This document shows, piece by piece, positions 35,346 to 43,656 of a stretch of 64,000 bases of DNA (position 1 is the first letter of the stretch; each line of letters opens with the position of its first letter). The DNA comes from Neorhizobium sp. JUb45 (GTDB lineage Bacteria > Pseudomonadota > Alphaproteobacteria > Rhizobiales > Rhizobiaceae). Under the pieces are notes generated by a model. The model was not told the origin of the DNA. It did not search any database and worked only from the letters and a program-made list of their open reading frames with translations. The translations under genes were made by a program, and so were the position numbers. The stretch is from NCBI RefSeq assembly GCF_004343585.1, contig NZ_SLYW01000011.1:1-64000 (forward strand), given 5' to 3'.

Positions 35346-36773
35346 ATGACCCAGAAGATCATTCCCGTCATCATGGCCGGCGGCAAAGGCACCCGTCTCT
35401 GGCCGTTGTCGCGTTCGAGCGCACCGAAACAGTTCATCCAGGTCGTTGATGAAAAGACGCTGTTTCAGGAAACCTTGGAGCGCGTCGCAGACAGCGCTGT
35501 CTATGAAGCACCGGTCGTCATCACCAATCAGGACTTTCGCTTCACGGTCGCCGAGCAGGCCCGCGAAGTCGGCGTCGAACTTTCCGCCATCCTGCTCGAA
35601 CCCGTCGCCCGCAACACCGCAGCCGCCATCGCTGCAGCTGCATTCCACCTGAAGAAGACGTTTGGCGAAGACGCCATTCTCCAGCTTCTCGCCTCCGATC
35701 ACGAGATCGACGCTGGCAAGGACTGGAACGAGGCGATCGCGACTGCGCGTCAGACGGCCGCCTCGGGCAAAATCGTCACCTTCGGCATCAAGCCGACCGA
35801 ACCGGCCACCGGTTACGGTTACATCGAGCAGGGCGAATCGTTCGCGTCCGGCGCTCACAAGGTCAAGCGCTTCGTTGAGAAGCCACAGCTTGCTGCAGCC
35901 GAACAGATGCTGGCAGCAGGCGGATTCTTCTGGAACTCCGGCATATTCATGTCCCGCGCCGATCTGCTCCTGAGCGAACTCGAGGCGTTTGCGCCCGCCG
36001 TTCATGAAGCCGCCAGCGCTGCCGTCGACAAGGCGGTCGTCGATCTCGATTTCGTCCGCCTCGACGAGGCAAGCTTTGCAGCGAGCCCGGACATTTCCAT
36101 CGACTATGCGGTCATGGAAAAGACCTCCAATGCCGCCGTCGTCACCTCGGCCTTTGCGTGGTCGGATCTCGGCAGCTGGGATGCGGTGTGGAAGCTCGGA
36201 GAAAAGGATGACAAGGGTAATGTCGTCATCGGCAATGCCACAGTCATGAACACCGAAAATTCTCTGGTTCTGTCACGCGCCTCGCACCTTGCGGTGCAGG
36301 GCCTCAAGGACGTCGCGGTTATCGCCAGCGAGGACGCGGTTTACGTCGGTCGCCTCGATGAAGCGCAGGAAGTCGGCAAGCTGGTGAAGTACCTCGCCAA
36401 AGCCAAAGCGACATCGAGCCTGACGGAAACCCACCCGACCTCCTATCGCCCCTGGGGCGGCTACACGTCGCTTCTCAACGGCGACCGTTTCCAAGTGAAG
36501 CGTCTGTTCGTGTTGCCGGGCAAGAAGCTGTCGCTGCAGAAACATTTCCATCGTTCGGAACACTGGATCTGCGTCAAGGGCACGGCAGAAGTGACCGTCG
36601 GCGACAAGGTTACCTTTGTGCGTGAAAACGAGTCAGTTTACATTCCGCAGGGCGACCTTCATCGCCTCTATAATCCCGGCAAGATCATGCTGGAAATGAT
36701 CGAGGTGCAGACCGGCTCCTATCTCGGCGAAGACGACATCGTTCGCGTCTCCGACGAATTCGGTCGCGGGTAA
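35346..36773 (+). CDS. manC: Mannose-1-phosphate guanylyltransferase/mannose-6-phosphate isomerase
   Basis: 475 residues. The nucleotidyltransferase domain carries AGGKGTRLWPLSRSSAPKQF at 11-30 and FVEKP near 178. A C-terminal cupin-type isomerase domain from about 355 carries LQKHFHRSEHWICVKGTAEV. The bifunctional enzyme makes GDP-mannose from mannose-1-phosphate and GTP. It follows phosphomannomutase and precedes a glycosyltransferase, so the unit probably feeds a mannose- or fucose-containing surface polysaccharide. Confidence 0.94.
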   Translation: MTQKIIPVIMAGGKGTRLWPLSRSSAPKQFIQVVDEKTLFQETLERVADSAVYEAPVVITNQDFRFTVAEQAREVGVELSAILLEPVARNTAAAIAAAAFHLKKTFGEDAILQLLASDHEIDAGKDWNEAIATARQTAASGKIVTFGIKPTEPATGYGYIEQGESFASGAHKVKRFVEKPQLAAAEQMLAAGGFFWNSGIFMSRADLLLSELEAFAPAVHEAASAAVDKAVVDLDFVRLDEASFAASPDISIDYAVMEKTSNAAVVTSAFAWSDLGSWDAVWKLGEKDDKGNVVIGNATVMNTENSLVLSRASHLAVQGLKDVAVIASEDAVYVGRLDEAQEVGKLVKYLAKAKATSSLTETHPTSYRPWGGYTSLLNGDRFQVKRLFVLPGKKLSLQKHFHRSEHWICVKGTAEVTVGDKVTFVRENESVYIPQGDLHRLYNPGKIMLEMIEVQTGSYLGEDDIVRVSDEFGRG

Positions 36774-36845
36774 AGCCCGAAATCAAGGCTCGGCGCCGTC
36801 GTTCTGGTGAACGGCGTCGGGCAACGATGCATTCGAGGCTTTGAA

Positions 36846-37955
36846 ATGCGCGTTCTCCACGTCTTCAAGACGTATTATCCGGATACTTTCGGCGGCGTCG
36901 AGCGGACGATCCATGCGATCGCCAAGGGCGCAGGTCTGCACGACATACAGTCCGATGTGCTGTCGCTCAGCCGTGAGCCGATCGCCAACAGCGTGGAATT
37001 CGACGACCATATGGCGCACAAGGCAAAACTCGATTTCGAGTTTGCCTCTACCGGCTTTTCACGCGCCGCGGTCACCAAATTCAAACAGCTCAGCGCTGGT
37101 TCCGACATCGTCCACTACCATTTCCCCTGGCCGTTCATGGACCTTCTGCATGTGCTGCATCCGCCGGGAAAGCCGACGGTGGTCACCTAGCATTCCGATA
37201 TCGTCAAACAGAAGACGCTGTTGCAGCTCTATCGGCCGCTGATGCACCGCTTCCTGTCGCGTGTCGATCGCATCGTCGCGACCTCGCCGAACTATCTGGC
37301 GAGCAGCGAAGTACTGCAGCGCTACCGGGACAAGACCGAGGTCATTCCGCTGGGCCTCGACGAGGCGGATTATCCGCATGCATCTGCGCAACTGAAAGAC
37401 GGGTGGAAGGCACGCTTCCCAAGACCGTTCTTTCTGTTCATCGGTGTGCTGCGTTATTACAAAGGCCTCCACACGCTGATCGAGGCGGCAAAGCATGTCG
37501 ATGCCGACATCCTGATCGCCGGCGAAGGACCTGTGGAAGGCGACCTGAAAAACCAGGCGGCCCGCGCCGGCCTGTCCAATGTGCATTTTCTTGGTCCGAT
37601 CAGCGATCTCGACAAGGCGGCGTTGCTGCAGCTTTGCACCGCTTTTGTGTTTCCCTCGCACCTGCGCTCCGAGGCCTTTGGCCTTTCGCTCGTTGAAGCA
37701 GCCATGTTCGGCAAGCCGATGATCAGCTGCGAAATCGGCACGGGAACGAGTTTCGTCAACAGGGATGGCGAAACAGGCATCGTCGTGCCGCCCAATAGCC
37801 CGACAGGTCTCGCTGACGCCATGAGGCGCTTGCAGTCAGAGCCGCGAACAGTGGCCGTATTCTCGGCGAACGCGCGACAGAGATACAATCAGGAGCTGAG
37901 AGCCGAAGTGATGGTGGACAGGTACTGCCAGCTCTATCGGTCTTTGACACGTTAG
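36846..37955 (+). pseudogene. GT4-type glycosyltransferase interrupted by an in-frame amber codon
   Basis: Start ATG 36846 (MRVLHVFKTYYPDTFGGVER). The frame has one TAG at 37188-37190 (codon 115) and then continues in the same frame to 37955 with a complete GT-B C-terminal half (IPLGLDEADY, FIGVLRYYKGLHTLIEA, FPSHLRSEAFGLSLVEAAM). The stop sits in VVT-stop-HSDIV, where relatives have VVTYHSDIV, so TAC or TAT to TAG is the simplest history. Total length would be 369 residues. The product would use GDP-mannose or similar. Recent loss, sequencing error or amber suppression are all possible. Confidence 0.85.
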
Positions 37956-38097
37956 ACGAAGCAGCTTTTCGCAAACATTTTGCCGCCACGCCGATATGGG
38001 CTGGATGCGTCTGTAAATCATGAAATCGCACAGGACCTGACACAGAATGCTTGCACCGGATTGACAAAGGCAGTTTCCCGGTCCAGCTTCATCGCCA

Positions 38098-38183
38098 TTC
38101 CGAGGGGAGCACCGAACGGTGCTGAGATGGCGGTGAGCCGGACCCTTGAACCTGATCCGGGTCATTCCGGCGTAGGAACGGAA
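38098..38183 (+). promoter_or_regulatory. TPP riboswitch (THI element)
   Basis: The conserved core is present: GGGGAGC, CTGAGA (38122-38127), ACCCTTGAACCTGATCC (38142-38158) and GCGTAGGAA (38170-38178). The closing P1 stem TTCCG/CGGAA spans 38098-38102 and 38179-38183. It lies upstream of a transporter and thiM-thiE-thiD, and should shut off expression when thiamine pyrophosphate is high. Confidence 0.95.
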
Positions 38184-38225
38184 ACGGCGCGTTTGTGCAC
38201 CTCTTTCTTATTCTCCGCTCGCCTG

Positions 38226-38254
38226 GATCTCCATGATATCGCTGTCAGGAGATC
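38226..38254 (+). promoter_or_regulatory. SD-sequestering hairpin (riboswitch expression platform)
   Basis: GATCTCC (38226-38232) can pair with GGAGATC (38248-38254), which contains the ribosome binding site AGGAGAT of the following small frame. This suggests translational control by the riboswitch. Confidence 0.5.
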
Positions 38255-38258
38255 AGCC

Positions 38259-38330
38259 ATGCCACACGTTTTGAGAGATTTTCGAGCCCGTCGACCATCG
38301 CGGTCCGGTGGCTGCATGTCACGTCACTGA
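38259..38330 (+). CDS. 23-codon leader ORF behind the TPP riboswitch
   Basis: ATG 38259 follows CAGGAGAT with 5 bases of spacing and reads MPHVLRDFRARRPSRSGGC... to a stop at 38328-38330, one base before the permease ATG at 38332. It may be a translated leader coupling the riboswitch-controlled ribosome binding site to the permease, or a remnant of a lost gene. No similarity recognised. Confidence 0.35.
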   Translation: MPHVLRDFRARRPSRSGGCMSRH

Positions 38331-38331
38331 C

Positions 38332-39096
38332 ATGCAGTTCCGGTTCGCGGCCTTCGGGCTTTTTCTGCTGCTGGCAATCTGGCTGGCAGCCGTGGAGCTG
38401 TTTTCACCACCACGCTATCTCCTGCCATCACCGTTCGCGGTGGTGCAGGCCTTGGCGCGTCAAAGCGATTTCCTTGCCCATCACACGTTAGTCACGCTCG
38501 GGGAAATTTTCGCGGGCCTGCTTTTCGGCAGCGTCTTCGGCATAGCGGTGGCGTTTCTGGTGATGGCGCTGCCGCGCACCGGCAGGCTTGTCTGGCCAAT
38601 GGTGCTTGTCCTGCAGACCTTTCCCGTCTTCGTGCTCGCGCCGCTTCTGGTTCTCTGGCTGGGTTTCGGCATGGCCTCGAAAGTGGCGATGACGACGATC
38701 GTCATCTTCTTCCCCGTCGCCTCGTCCTTCGCAGATGGACTGAGGCGCACCGAACCGGTGCTGATGGAATCGGCCGCACTGACGAAGGCGACGCCGTGGC
38801 AGGTGCTGGTGCGGCTGAGGGTGCCGCTTGCCCTGCCCGCGCTGATATCGGGCCTGCGAGTCGCCGTGCCGCTTGCGCCGCTTGGCGCCGTCATCGGCGA
38901 ATGGGTGGGGGCTTCGGCCGGGCTGGGTTTCGTCATGGTTCAGGCCAATGCCCGCATGCAGACCGACATCGTGTTTGCCGCCATGGCCATTCTGGCGCTG
39001 ACCAGCGTCAGCCTGCGGATGATCTTCGACCGCCTGACACGCGGACATCCGCATTGGGCGGCAGAGACCGATCCCGACACACTGTTTTCATCCTGA
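38332..39096 (+). CDS. thiX: ABC transporter permease of the thiamine-precursor (ThiXY) type
   Basis: 254 residues from ATG 38332 (MQFRFAAFGLFLLLAIWLAA); a GTG at 38308 would add eight residues. Six membrane segments with the SsuC/TauC-type EAA loop (MESAALTKATPWQVLVRLRV). Control by the TPP riboswitch and pairing with an NMT1-type binding protein point to uptake of a hydroxymethylpyrimidine precursor. The partner ATPase (ThiZ) is not encoded in the cluster. Confidence 0.85.
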   Translation: MQFRFAAFGLFLLLAIWLAAVELFSPPRYLLPSPFAVVQALARQSDFLAHHTLVTLGEIFAGLLFGSVFGIAVAFLVMALPRTGRLVWPMVLVLQTFPVFVLAPLLVLWLGFGMASKVAMTTIVIFFPVASSFADGLRRTEPVLMESAALTKATPWQVLVRLRVPLALPALISGLRVAVPLAPLGAVIGEWVGASAGLGFVMVQANARMQTDIVFAAMAILALTSVSLRMIFDRLTRGHPHWAAETDPDTLFSS

Positions 39097-39112
39097 GGAG
39101 AGACGACAAACA

Positions 39113-40057
39113 ATGAAACGAACCCTGCTGGCAATCGCCATTGCCATGTTCACCAGCCTCAATGCCTCCGCTGCCCATGCCGCCGACAAACTGACGGTCA
39201 TGCTCGAATGGTTCGTCAACCCGGATCATGCCCCGCTCGTCATTGCTGCACGCAACGGCTATTTCGAAGCCGCCGGCCTCGACGTCGAGCTGGTGCCGCC
39301 GGCCGATCCATCGACGGTGCCGCGTCTTGTCGCGGCGGGTCAGGCCGATATCGGCATTCATTACCAGCCGAACCTCTATCTCGACCGCGCCGCCGGCCTG
39401 CCGCTCAAGCGCATCGGCACACTGGTCGAAACACCGCTGAACACCGTCACCGTACTCGCCGATGGTCCGATCAAAAGCCTGAAGGATCTGCGCGGCAAGA
39501 AGATCGGCTTTTCCGTCACCGGGTTCGAAGACGCCATGCTGAAACGCATGCTGGAGGGCGAAGGGCTGAGCCTTGAGGATGTAGAGCTCATCAACGTCAA
39601 TTTTGCGCTGTCGCCTTCGCTGATCGGCGGCAAGGTCGATGCCACGCTTGGCGGCTTTCGCAATTTCGAGCTGACCCAGATGCGTATCGAAGGCCATGAA
39701 GGCCGATCGTTCTTTCCCGAAGAACACGGCGTGCCCGTTTATGACGAACTGATTTTCGTCGCGAACGACAGGCTGACGGCCGATCCGCGCCTGCCGCGTT
39801 TTCTCGAAGCTGTCGAGAAGGCCGCAATCTTCCTGACCAATCATCCCGACGACGCCTGGAAACTGTTCATCGCCGCCTATCCCAATCTCGACGATGCGCT
39901 GAACCGTCAGGCCTTCACCGATACGCTGCCGCGGTTTGCCAAACGGCCGGCGGCGCTCGATCGCGGCCGGTACCAGCGATTTGGCGATTTCATGCAGGCA
40001 AGCGGGCTGATCCAAAAAGCGCCGCCCGTCGAAGACATCGCACTGGAGATCCGCTGA
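39113..40057 (+). CDS. thiY: NMT1/THI5-type substrate-binding protein (thiamine precursor)
   Basis: 314 residues with a signal peptide ending AHAADK, then LTVMLEWFVNPDHAPLVIAA, the THI5/ThiY opening with the WF pyrimidine-stacking residues and the P-D-H motif. GFEDAMLKRMLEGEG and GGFRNFELTQM follow the family. It should bind N-formyl-4-amino-5-aminomethyl-2-methylpyrimidine or HMP in the periplasm and deliver it to the adjacent permease. RBS GAGGAGA precedes the start. Confidence 0.9.
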   Translation: MKRTLLAIAIAMFTSLNASAAHAADKLTVMLEWFVNPDHAPLVIAARNGYFEAAGLDVELVPPADPSTVPRLVAAGQADIGIHYQPNLYLDRAAGLPLKRIGTLVETPLNTVTVLADGPIKSLKDLRGKKIGFSVTGFEDAMLKRMLEGEGLSLEDVELINVNFALSPSLIGGKVDATLGGFRNFELTQMRIEGHEGRSFFPEEHGVPVYDELIFVANDRLTADPRLPRFLEAVEKAAIFLTNHPDDAWKLFIAAYPNLDDALNRQAFTDTLPRFAKRPAALDRGRYQRFGDFMQASGLIQKAPPVEDIALEIR

Positions 40058-40059
40058 CC

Positions 40060-40797
40060 ATGACGCAGACATTCCCGACAGCAGAACAAGCCGCCGACCT
40101 ACTACAGCGCGTACGCGCGCGGCGCCCGAGGGTGCATTGCCTGATGAACACGGTGGTGCAGAAATTCACCGCCGACGGAATTACCGTGATCGGCGCCATC
40201 CCGTCGATGACATCTTCACCGGACGAGATCGCCGATTTCGTATCCAAGGCGGATGTGCTCACCGTCAATCTCGGCACGCTGGATGCCGAACGCCGCAACG
40301 TCATCGAACGGGCGGTCGAGATCGCCAATGATGCGGGAAAACCCTGGATCCTCGATCCGGTCCATTGCGACTATTCGCCGTCACGTCTGGCCTTTGCCCG
40401 GACGCTGATTGCGCACCGGCCCACCGTCGTTCGCGGCAACAGGGCGGAGATGGCACTGATCGGCGATACCGGCGCCATTCTGAACATCGAGACCGGCGCG
40501 GCAGACCGGCTAACGGATGGCAGACGCAGCGTCACCGTGCGCAACGGCCATCGCTGGATGGCGGAAGTCACCGGCACGGGCTGCCTGTCCGGCGGGGTGA
40601 TTGCCGCCTTCCTGACCGTCGAGCCGGATGCGCTTGCCGCCGCCACCGCGGCACTGGCAGCAACCGGCGTGGCGGCCGAACAGGCTGCCGAACTCGCACG
40701 CGGCCCCGGCAGTTTCGGCGTCGCCTTTCTGGACACGCTCTCGGCGCTCACCCCGGAAGCACTGCGCAAGGCTGCAAGGATCGACCATGACCATTGA
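40060..40797 (+). CDS. thiM: Hydroxyethylthiazole kinase
   Basis: 245 residues. Substrate-site VHCLMNTVVQKFTADG near 25-40, RGNRAEM near 127 and the anion-hole GTGCLSGG near 173 identify ThiM, which phosphorylates 4-methyl-5-(2-hydroxyethyl)thiazole for thiamine salvage. It follows the binding protein by two bases and overlaps thiE by 11 bases. Confidence 0.94.
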   Translation: MTQTFPTAEQAADLLQRVRARRPRVHCLMNTVVQKFTADGITVIGAIPSMTSSPDEIADFVSKADVLTVNLGTLDAERRNVIERAVEIANDAGKPWILDPVHCDYSPSRLAFARTLIAHRPTVVRGNRAEMALIGDTGAILNIETGAADRLTDGRRSVTVRNGHRWMAEVTGTGCLSGGVIAAFLTVEPDALAAATAALAATGVAAEQAAELARGPGSFGVAFLDTLSALTPEALRKAARIDHDH

Positions 40798-41446
40798 TTA
40801 CCGACTGAACCCGATCGTCGATGCCGGCCTTGCCGATATCGGCAACCTGCCGGAACTCGCCGCTATCGCCGCAAAAAATGGCGCGACGCTGATCCAGTAC
40901 CGCGACAAGACCGGCTCGACCGGCGCCATGATCGAGCGCGCCAAGGCCATTCTCGAAGCGCTGCGGGGAACCGGCGTGCCGCTGGTGGTGAACGACCGCG
41001 TCGATGTGGCACTGGCGGCCGGCGCAGACGGTGTGCATCTGGGCGCCGACGACATGGATGCCGCAACCGCGCGTCGGCTGCTTGGCCCTGCGGCCATCAT
41101 CGGCCTCACCGTCAAGACACCTGCCGATGCCGAACGGGCCGGACGGGCGGCGGCAAGCTATGCCTGCATCGGCGGCGTGTTCGAGACGTTGTCGAAGCAC
41201 AATCCCGATCCGCCGGTCGGGCTGGATGGCTTTCGCCGGCTGCGGGCGCAATTGCGTACACTCGATCCCGGCCTGCCGGTCGGCGCCATCGCCGGTATCG
41301 GCCTGCGGCAAGTGCCGGATGTGATCGCCGCCGGTGCCGATGGCGTCGCCGTCATTTCGGCGATCTTTCGCGCACCCGACATTGCCACCGCCTGCCGTGA
41401 TTTTCGACACGCCGTCGATCACGCCTTGAAGGGAGTGCCGCAATGA
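40787..41446 (+). CDS. thiE: Thiamine-phosphate synthase
   Basis: 219 residues from ATG 40787. QYRDK (37-41), the VVNDRVDVALAAGADGVHLG strand and C-terminal GIGLRQVPDVIAAGADGVAV mark the TIM barrel that joins HMP-PP with thiazole phosphate. Overlaps thiM upstream and thiD downstream (ATGA), so salvage enzymes are made together. Confidence 0.94.
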   Translation: MTIDYRLNPIVDAGLADIGNLPELAAIAAKNGATLIQYRDKTGSTGAMIERAKAILEALRGTGVPLVVNDRVDVALAAGADGVHLGADDMDAATARRLLGPAAIIGLTVKTPADAERAGRAAASYACIGGVFETLSKHNPDPPVGLDGFRRLRAQLRTLDPGLPVGAIAGIGLRQVPDVIAAGADGVAVISAIFRAPDIATACRDFRHAVDHALKGVPQ

Positions 41447-42243
41447 CAGCCACCGCCATGACGATTGCCGGATCCGACAGCGGCGGTGGCGCCGGCATCC
41501 AGGCTGATATCAAGACGTTCTCGGCGCTGGGTGTCTACGCCACCAGTGTGATCACCGCCGTGACCGCGCAAAACACGCTTGGCGTAACCGCGGTGGAGGA
41601 TATCTCGTCACAGACGATCCGAGCGCAGATCCGGTCGGTGCTTGCCGATATCGATGTGCATGCCATCAAGATCGGCATGGTGTCACGCAGCGAAACCATC
41701 CTCGCAATTGCGCAGGAACTGGAAGGCTATCAAGGTCCGGTTGTTCTCGATCCGGTCATGGTCGCGACATCGGGCGACCGGCTGTTGCGCGAGGATGCGA
41801 TCGAGGCCCTGATCGCCGGCCTCGTGCCGAAGGCGACGATCGTCACGCCAAACCTGCCGGAAGCCGCCCTGCTCACCGCCACGCCCATCGCCGAAACGCG
41901 GGCGCAGATGATCCGTCAGGCGGAAATCATCCTGACCGCCGGTGCCGCTTCCGTGCTGATCAAGGGCGGTCATGCCGGCGGCGATGACAGCGTCGATCTT
42001 CTTGTCGATCATGCGGGTGTCAGGGAATTTTCGGCACCCCGCGTGGATACGAACAATGACCACGGCACCGGCTGCACGCTGGCAGCGGCAGTGACCGCTG
42101 GTCTCGCCAGTGGTATGGCGCTCGGCGATGCGGTGGATCACGCCAAAACCTATCTCCAGCAGGCCCTTATCGAGGGAAAGACCTTGAAAATCGGCGGCGG
42201 GCACGGCCCGGTTCATCATTTCCATCAATGGTGGCGCGCATGA
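41443..42243 (+). CDS. thiD: Hydroxymethylpyrimidine/phosphomethylpyrimidine kinase
   Basis: 266 residues: TIAGSDSGGGAGIQADIKTF at 7-26 binds the pyrimidine, and the GTGCTLAAA anion hole lies near residue 207. It phosphorylates HMP and HMP-P, giving HMP-PP for ThiE. With thiM and thiE the operon is a full salvage pathway, with no de novo genes (thiC, thiG) here. Confidence 0.95.
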   Translation: MTATAMTIAGSDSGGGAGIQADIKTFSALGVYATSVITAVTAQNTLGVTAVEDISSQTIRAQIRSVLADIDVHAIKIGMVSRSETILAIAQELEGYQGPVVLDPVMVATSGDRLLREDAIEALIAGLVPKATIVTPNLPEAALLTATPIAETRAQMIRQAEIILTAGAASVLIKGGHAGGDDSVDLLVDHAGVREFSAPRVDTNNDHGTGCTLAAAVTAGLASGMALGDAVDHAKTYLQQALIEGKTLKIGGGHGPVHHFHQWWRA

Positions 42244-42264
42244 TGCCCGCCATCTCCCGCAGGA

Positions 42265-42666
42265 TCAACCCATCTCGCCCGGCAGCGTTTCGCCGAACTG
42301 CGCACCGCGCCAGATCGCCGAAGCCTGCGGGTTGGCAAACAGAAGACGCAAATGGCCGATGATCTGGCCTGCGCGGGGATCGGCCAGCCGGTAGACGACC
42401 GCTTTGGCGGCACGTTCGCCGGCAATGATGCCCGCCTCGCGCAGTTCGCCGATCTGCTGCGACAGGGTCGGCTGGTGCACGTCGAGGATCTTTTCCAGCT
42501 CACCCACCGTCCGCGCGCCCTCCATCAGCACGCACAGGATCGACAGGCGAACCGGGTTCGACATCGATTTCATGAAATCGGACGCCTCGCCGATCGCCTG
42601 GCATCTAATTTTCGGCACATGCGGCTTGCGATTTCGTTCATCCGCGCCGTTTTGGTCTTTCGTCAT
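42265..42666 (-). CDS. ArsR family regulator (BigR/SqrR-like)
   Basis: 133 residues from ATG 42666 (MTKDQNGADERNRK). The winged helix spans about 35-110 (MSNPVRLSILCVLMEGARTV, DVHQPTLSQQIGELREAGII, YRLADPRAGQII). It has the first Cys of the BigR/SqrR sulfur-sensing group (LSILC) but not the second, so redox sensing is unproven. It is convergent with thiD and divergent from the sulfonate operon, across an 18-bp palindrome. Confidence 0.9.
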   Translation of the reverse strand: MTKDQNGADERNRKPHVPKIRCQAIGEASDFMKSMSNPVRLSILCVLMEGARTVGELEKILDVHQPTLSQQIGELREAGIIAGERAAKAVVYRLADPRAGQIIGHLRLLFANPQASAIWRGAQFGETLPGEMG

Positions 42667-42749
42667 TCTGCGTCCTCCAACGCTGGAATATTTTTCTTCC
42701 TCATCAGGCAATTTCAGCGTCGCATTTCTCGCCGAGCCTGTTACCTTCA

Positions 42750-42767
42750 TTATATAAATTTATATAA
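42750..42767. promoter_or_regulatory. 18-bp perfect palindrome, probable ArsR operator
   Basis: TTATATAAATTTATATAA lies 83 bp upstream of the ArsR start and 14 bp before the first gene of the sulfonate operon. AT-rich inverted repeats of this size are typical ArsR sites, and the divergent layout suggests control in both directions. Confidence 0.7.
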
Positions 42768-42781
42768 CAACATTCAATGAG

Positions 42782-43654
42782 GTGAACGTTTTGGTTTTGA
42801 GGATTGGCCACCACCCCAACAATCTGCACCTTCGGCTGGCGTCTTTATGGCCCGGCGCCTTCGCATCGTTCAAGCCGGAATTCGTCAGTTACGTCGAGGG
42901 CCGCGAGACGGCAACACGGCTTCAGGCAGATGAATTCGATATCGGCGGCACCGGCTCCACGCCGCCCATTCTGGCCGCCGCATCCGGCCTGTCGGTTGCC
43001 TATGCCGGCGCATCGGCGCCGCGCCCGACGAACGGTGCCATCTTTGTTGCCAAAACCGCCGACATCGAAACCATCGCCGACCTGAAGGGCAAGCCGATCG
43101 CCCTGGTGGACGGTTCTTTCCTGACCTATCTCCTCGCCAAGCGCCTTGAAGAGGCGGGGCTCACGCTGAACGATGTCGAGCGCAGGGATATCGCGCCCGT
43201 GCCCTCCCGCGAGGCTTTGCAGGAGGGAACGGTTGCCGCCTGGATCGCCATGGCACCGCATCTCGAACAGTCCCTCGTCAGCGGCGAGTTCCGTGTTCTG
43301 GCCCATTGCGGCGATCTCATTCCCAATCGCTCGACCTTCTGGACGATCAAGGATCGTGGCCTGTCGGCCGAGACGCTCGACGCCTTCGCAGGCGAGTTGC
43401 AACACCTTGGCCAGCAGATCGCTGCTGATCCGGAAAAGGCTGCGGCATTGCTGTCTGTCGATGGCAACGAGGCGGAGCGCCGCGCCTGGACACGCATCGT
43501 CTCCGAGCGGAACTGGGACGTGATTACTGCCGATACGCGGCTGTTGCGTGAACAGCAGGCGGAGGCCGACACGCTGTTTGCCCATGGCGACCTCGCCGCC
43601 AAACTCACCATCGATACCAATACTGCCGACACGAACAACGGCAAGGAGATCTGA
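42782..43654 (+). CDS. SsuA-like substrate-binding domain protein without signal peptide
   Basis: 290 residues, opening VLRIGHHPNNLHLRLASLWP, with DIGGTGSTPPILAAA and APRPTNGAIFVAK, typical of aliphatic sulfonate/nitrate binding proteins. The N-terminus begins directly with the first strand; no signal peptide can be made from the frame. GTG 42782 is one start; TTG 42791 has the better-placed GAGGTG. The cytosolic form may be a sensor or a carrier protein. The gene is first in the operon and is followed by the monooxygenase after 2 bases. Confidence 0.82.
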   Translation: MNVLVLRIGHHPNNLHLRLASLWPGAFASFKPEFVSYVEGRETATRLQADEFDIGGTGSTPPILAAASGLSVAYAGASAPRPTNGAIFVAKTADIETIADLKGKPIALVDGSFLTYLLAKRLEEAGLTLNDVERRDIAPVPSREALQEGTVAAWIAMAPHLEQSLVSGEFRVLAHCGDLIPNRSTFWTIKDRGLSAETLDAFAGELQHLGQQIAADPEKAAALLSVDGNEAERRAWTRIVSERNWDVITADTRLLREQQAEADTLFAHGDLAAKLTIDTNTADTNNGKEI

Positions 43655-43656
43655 CC

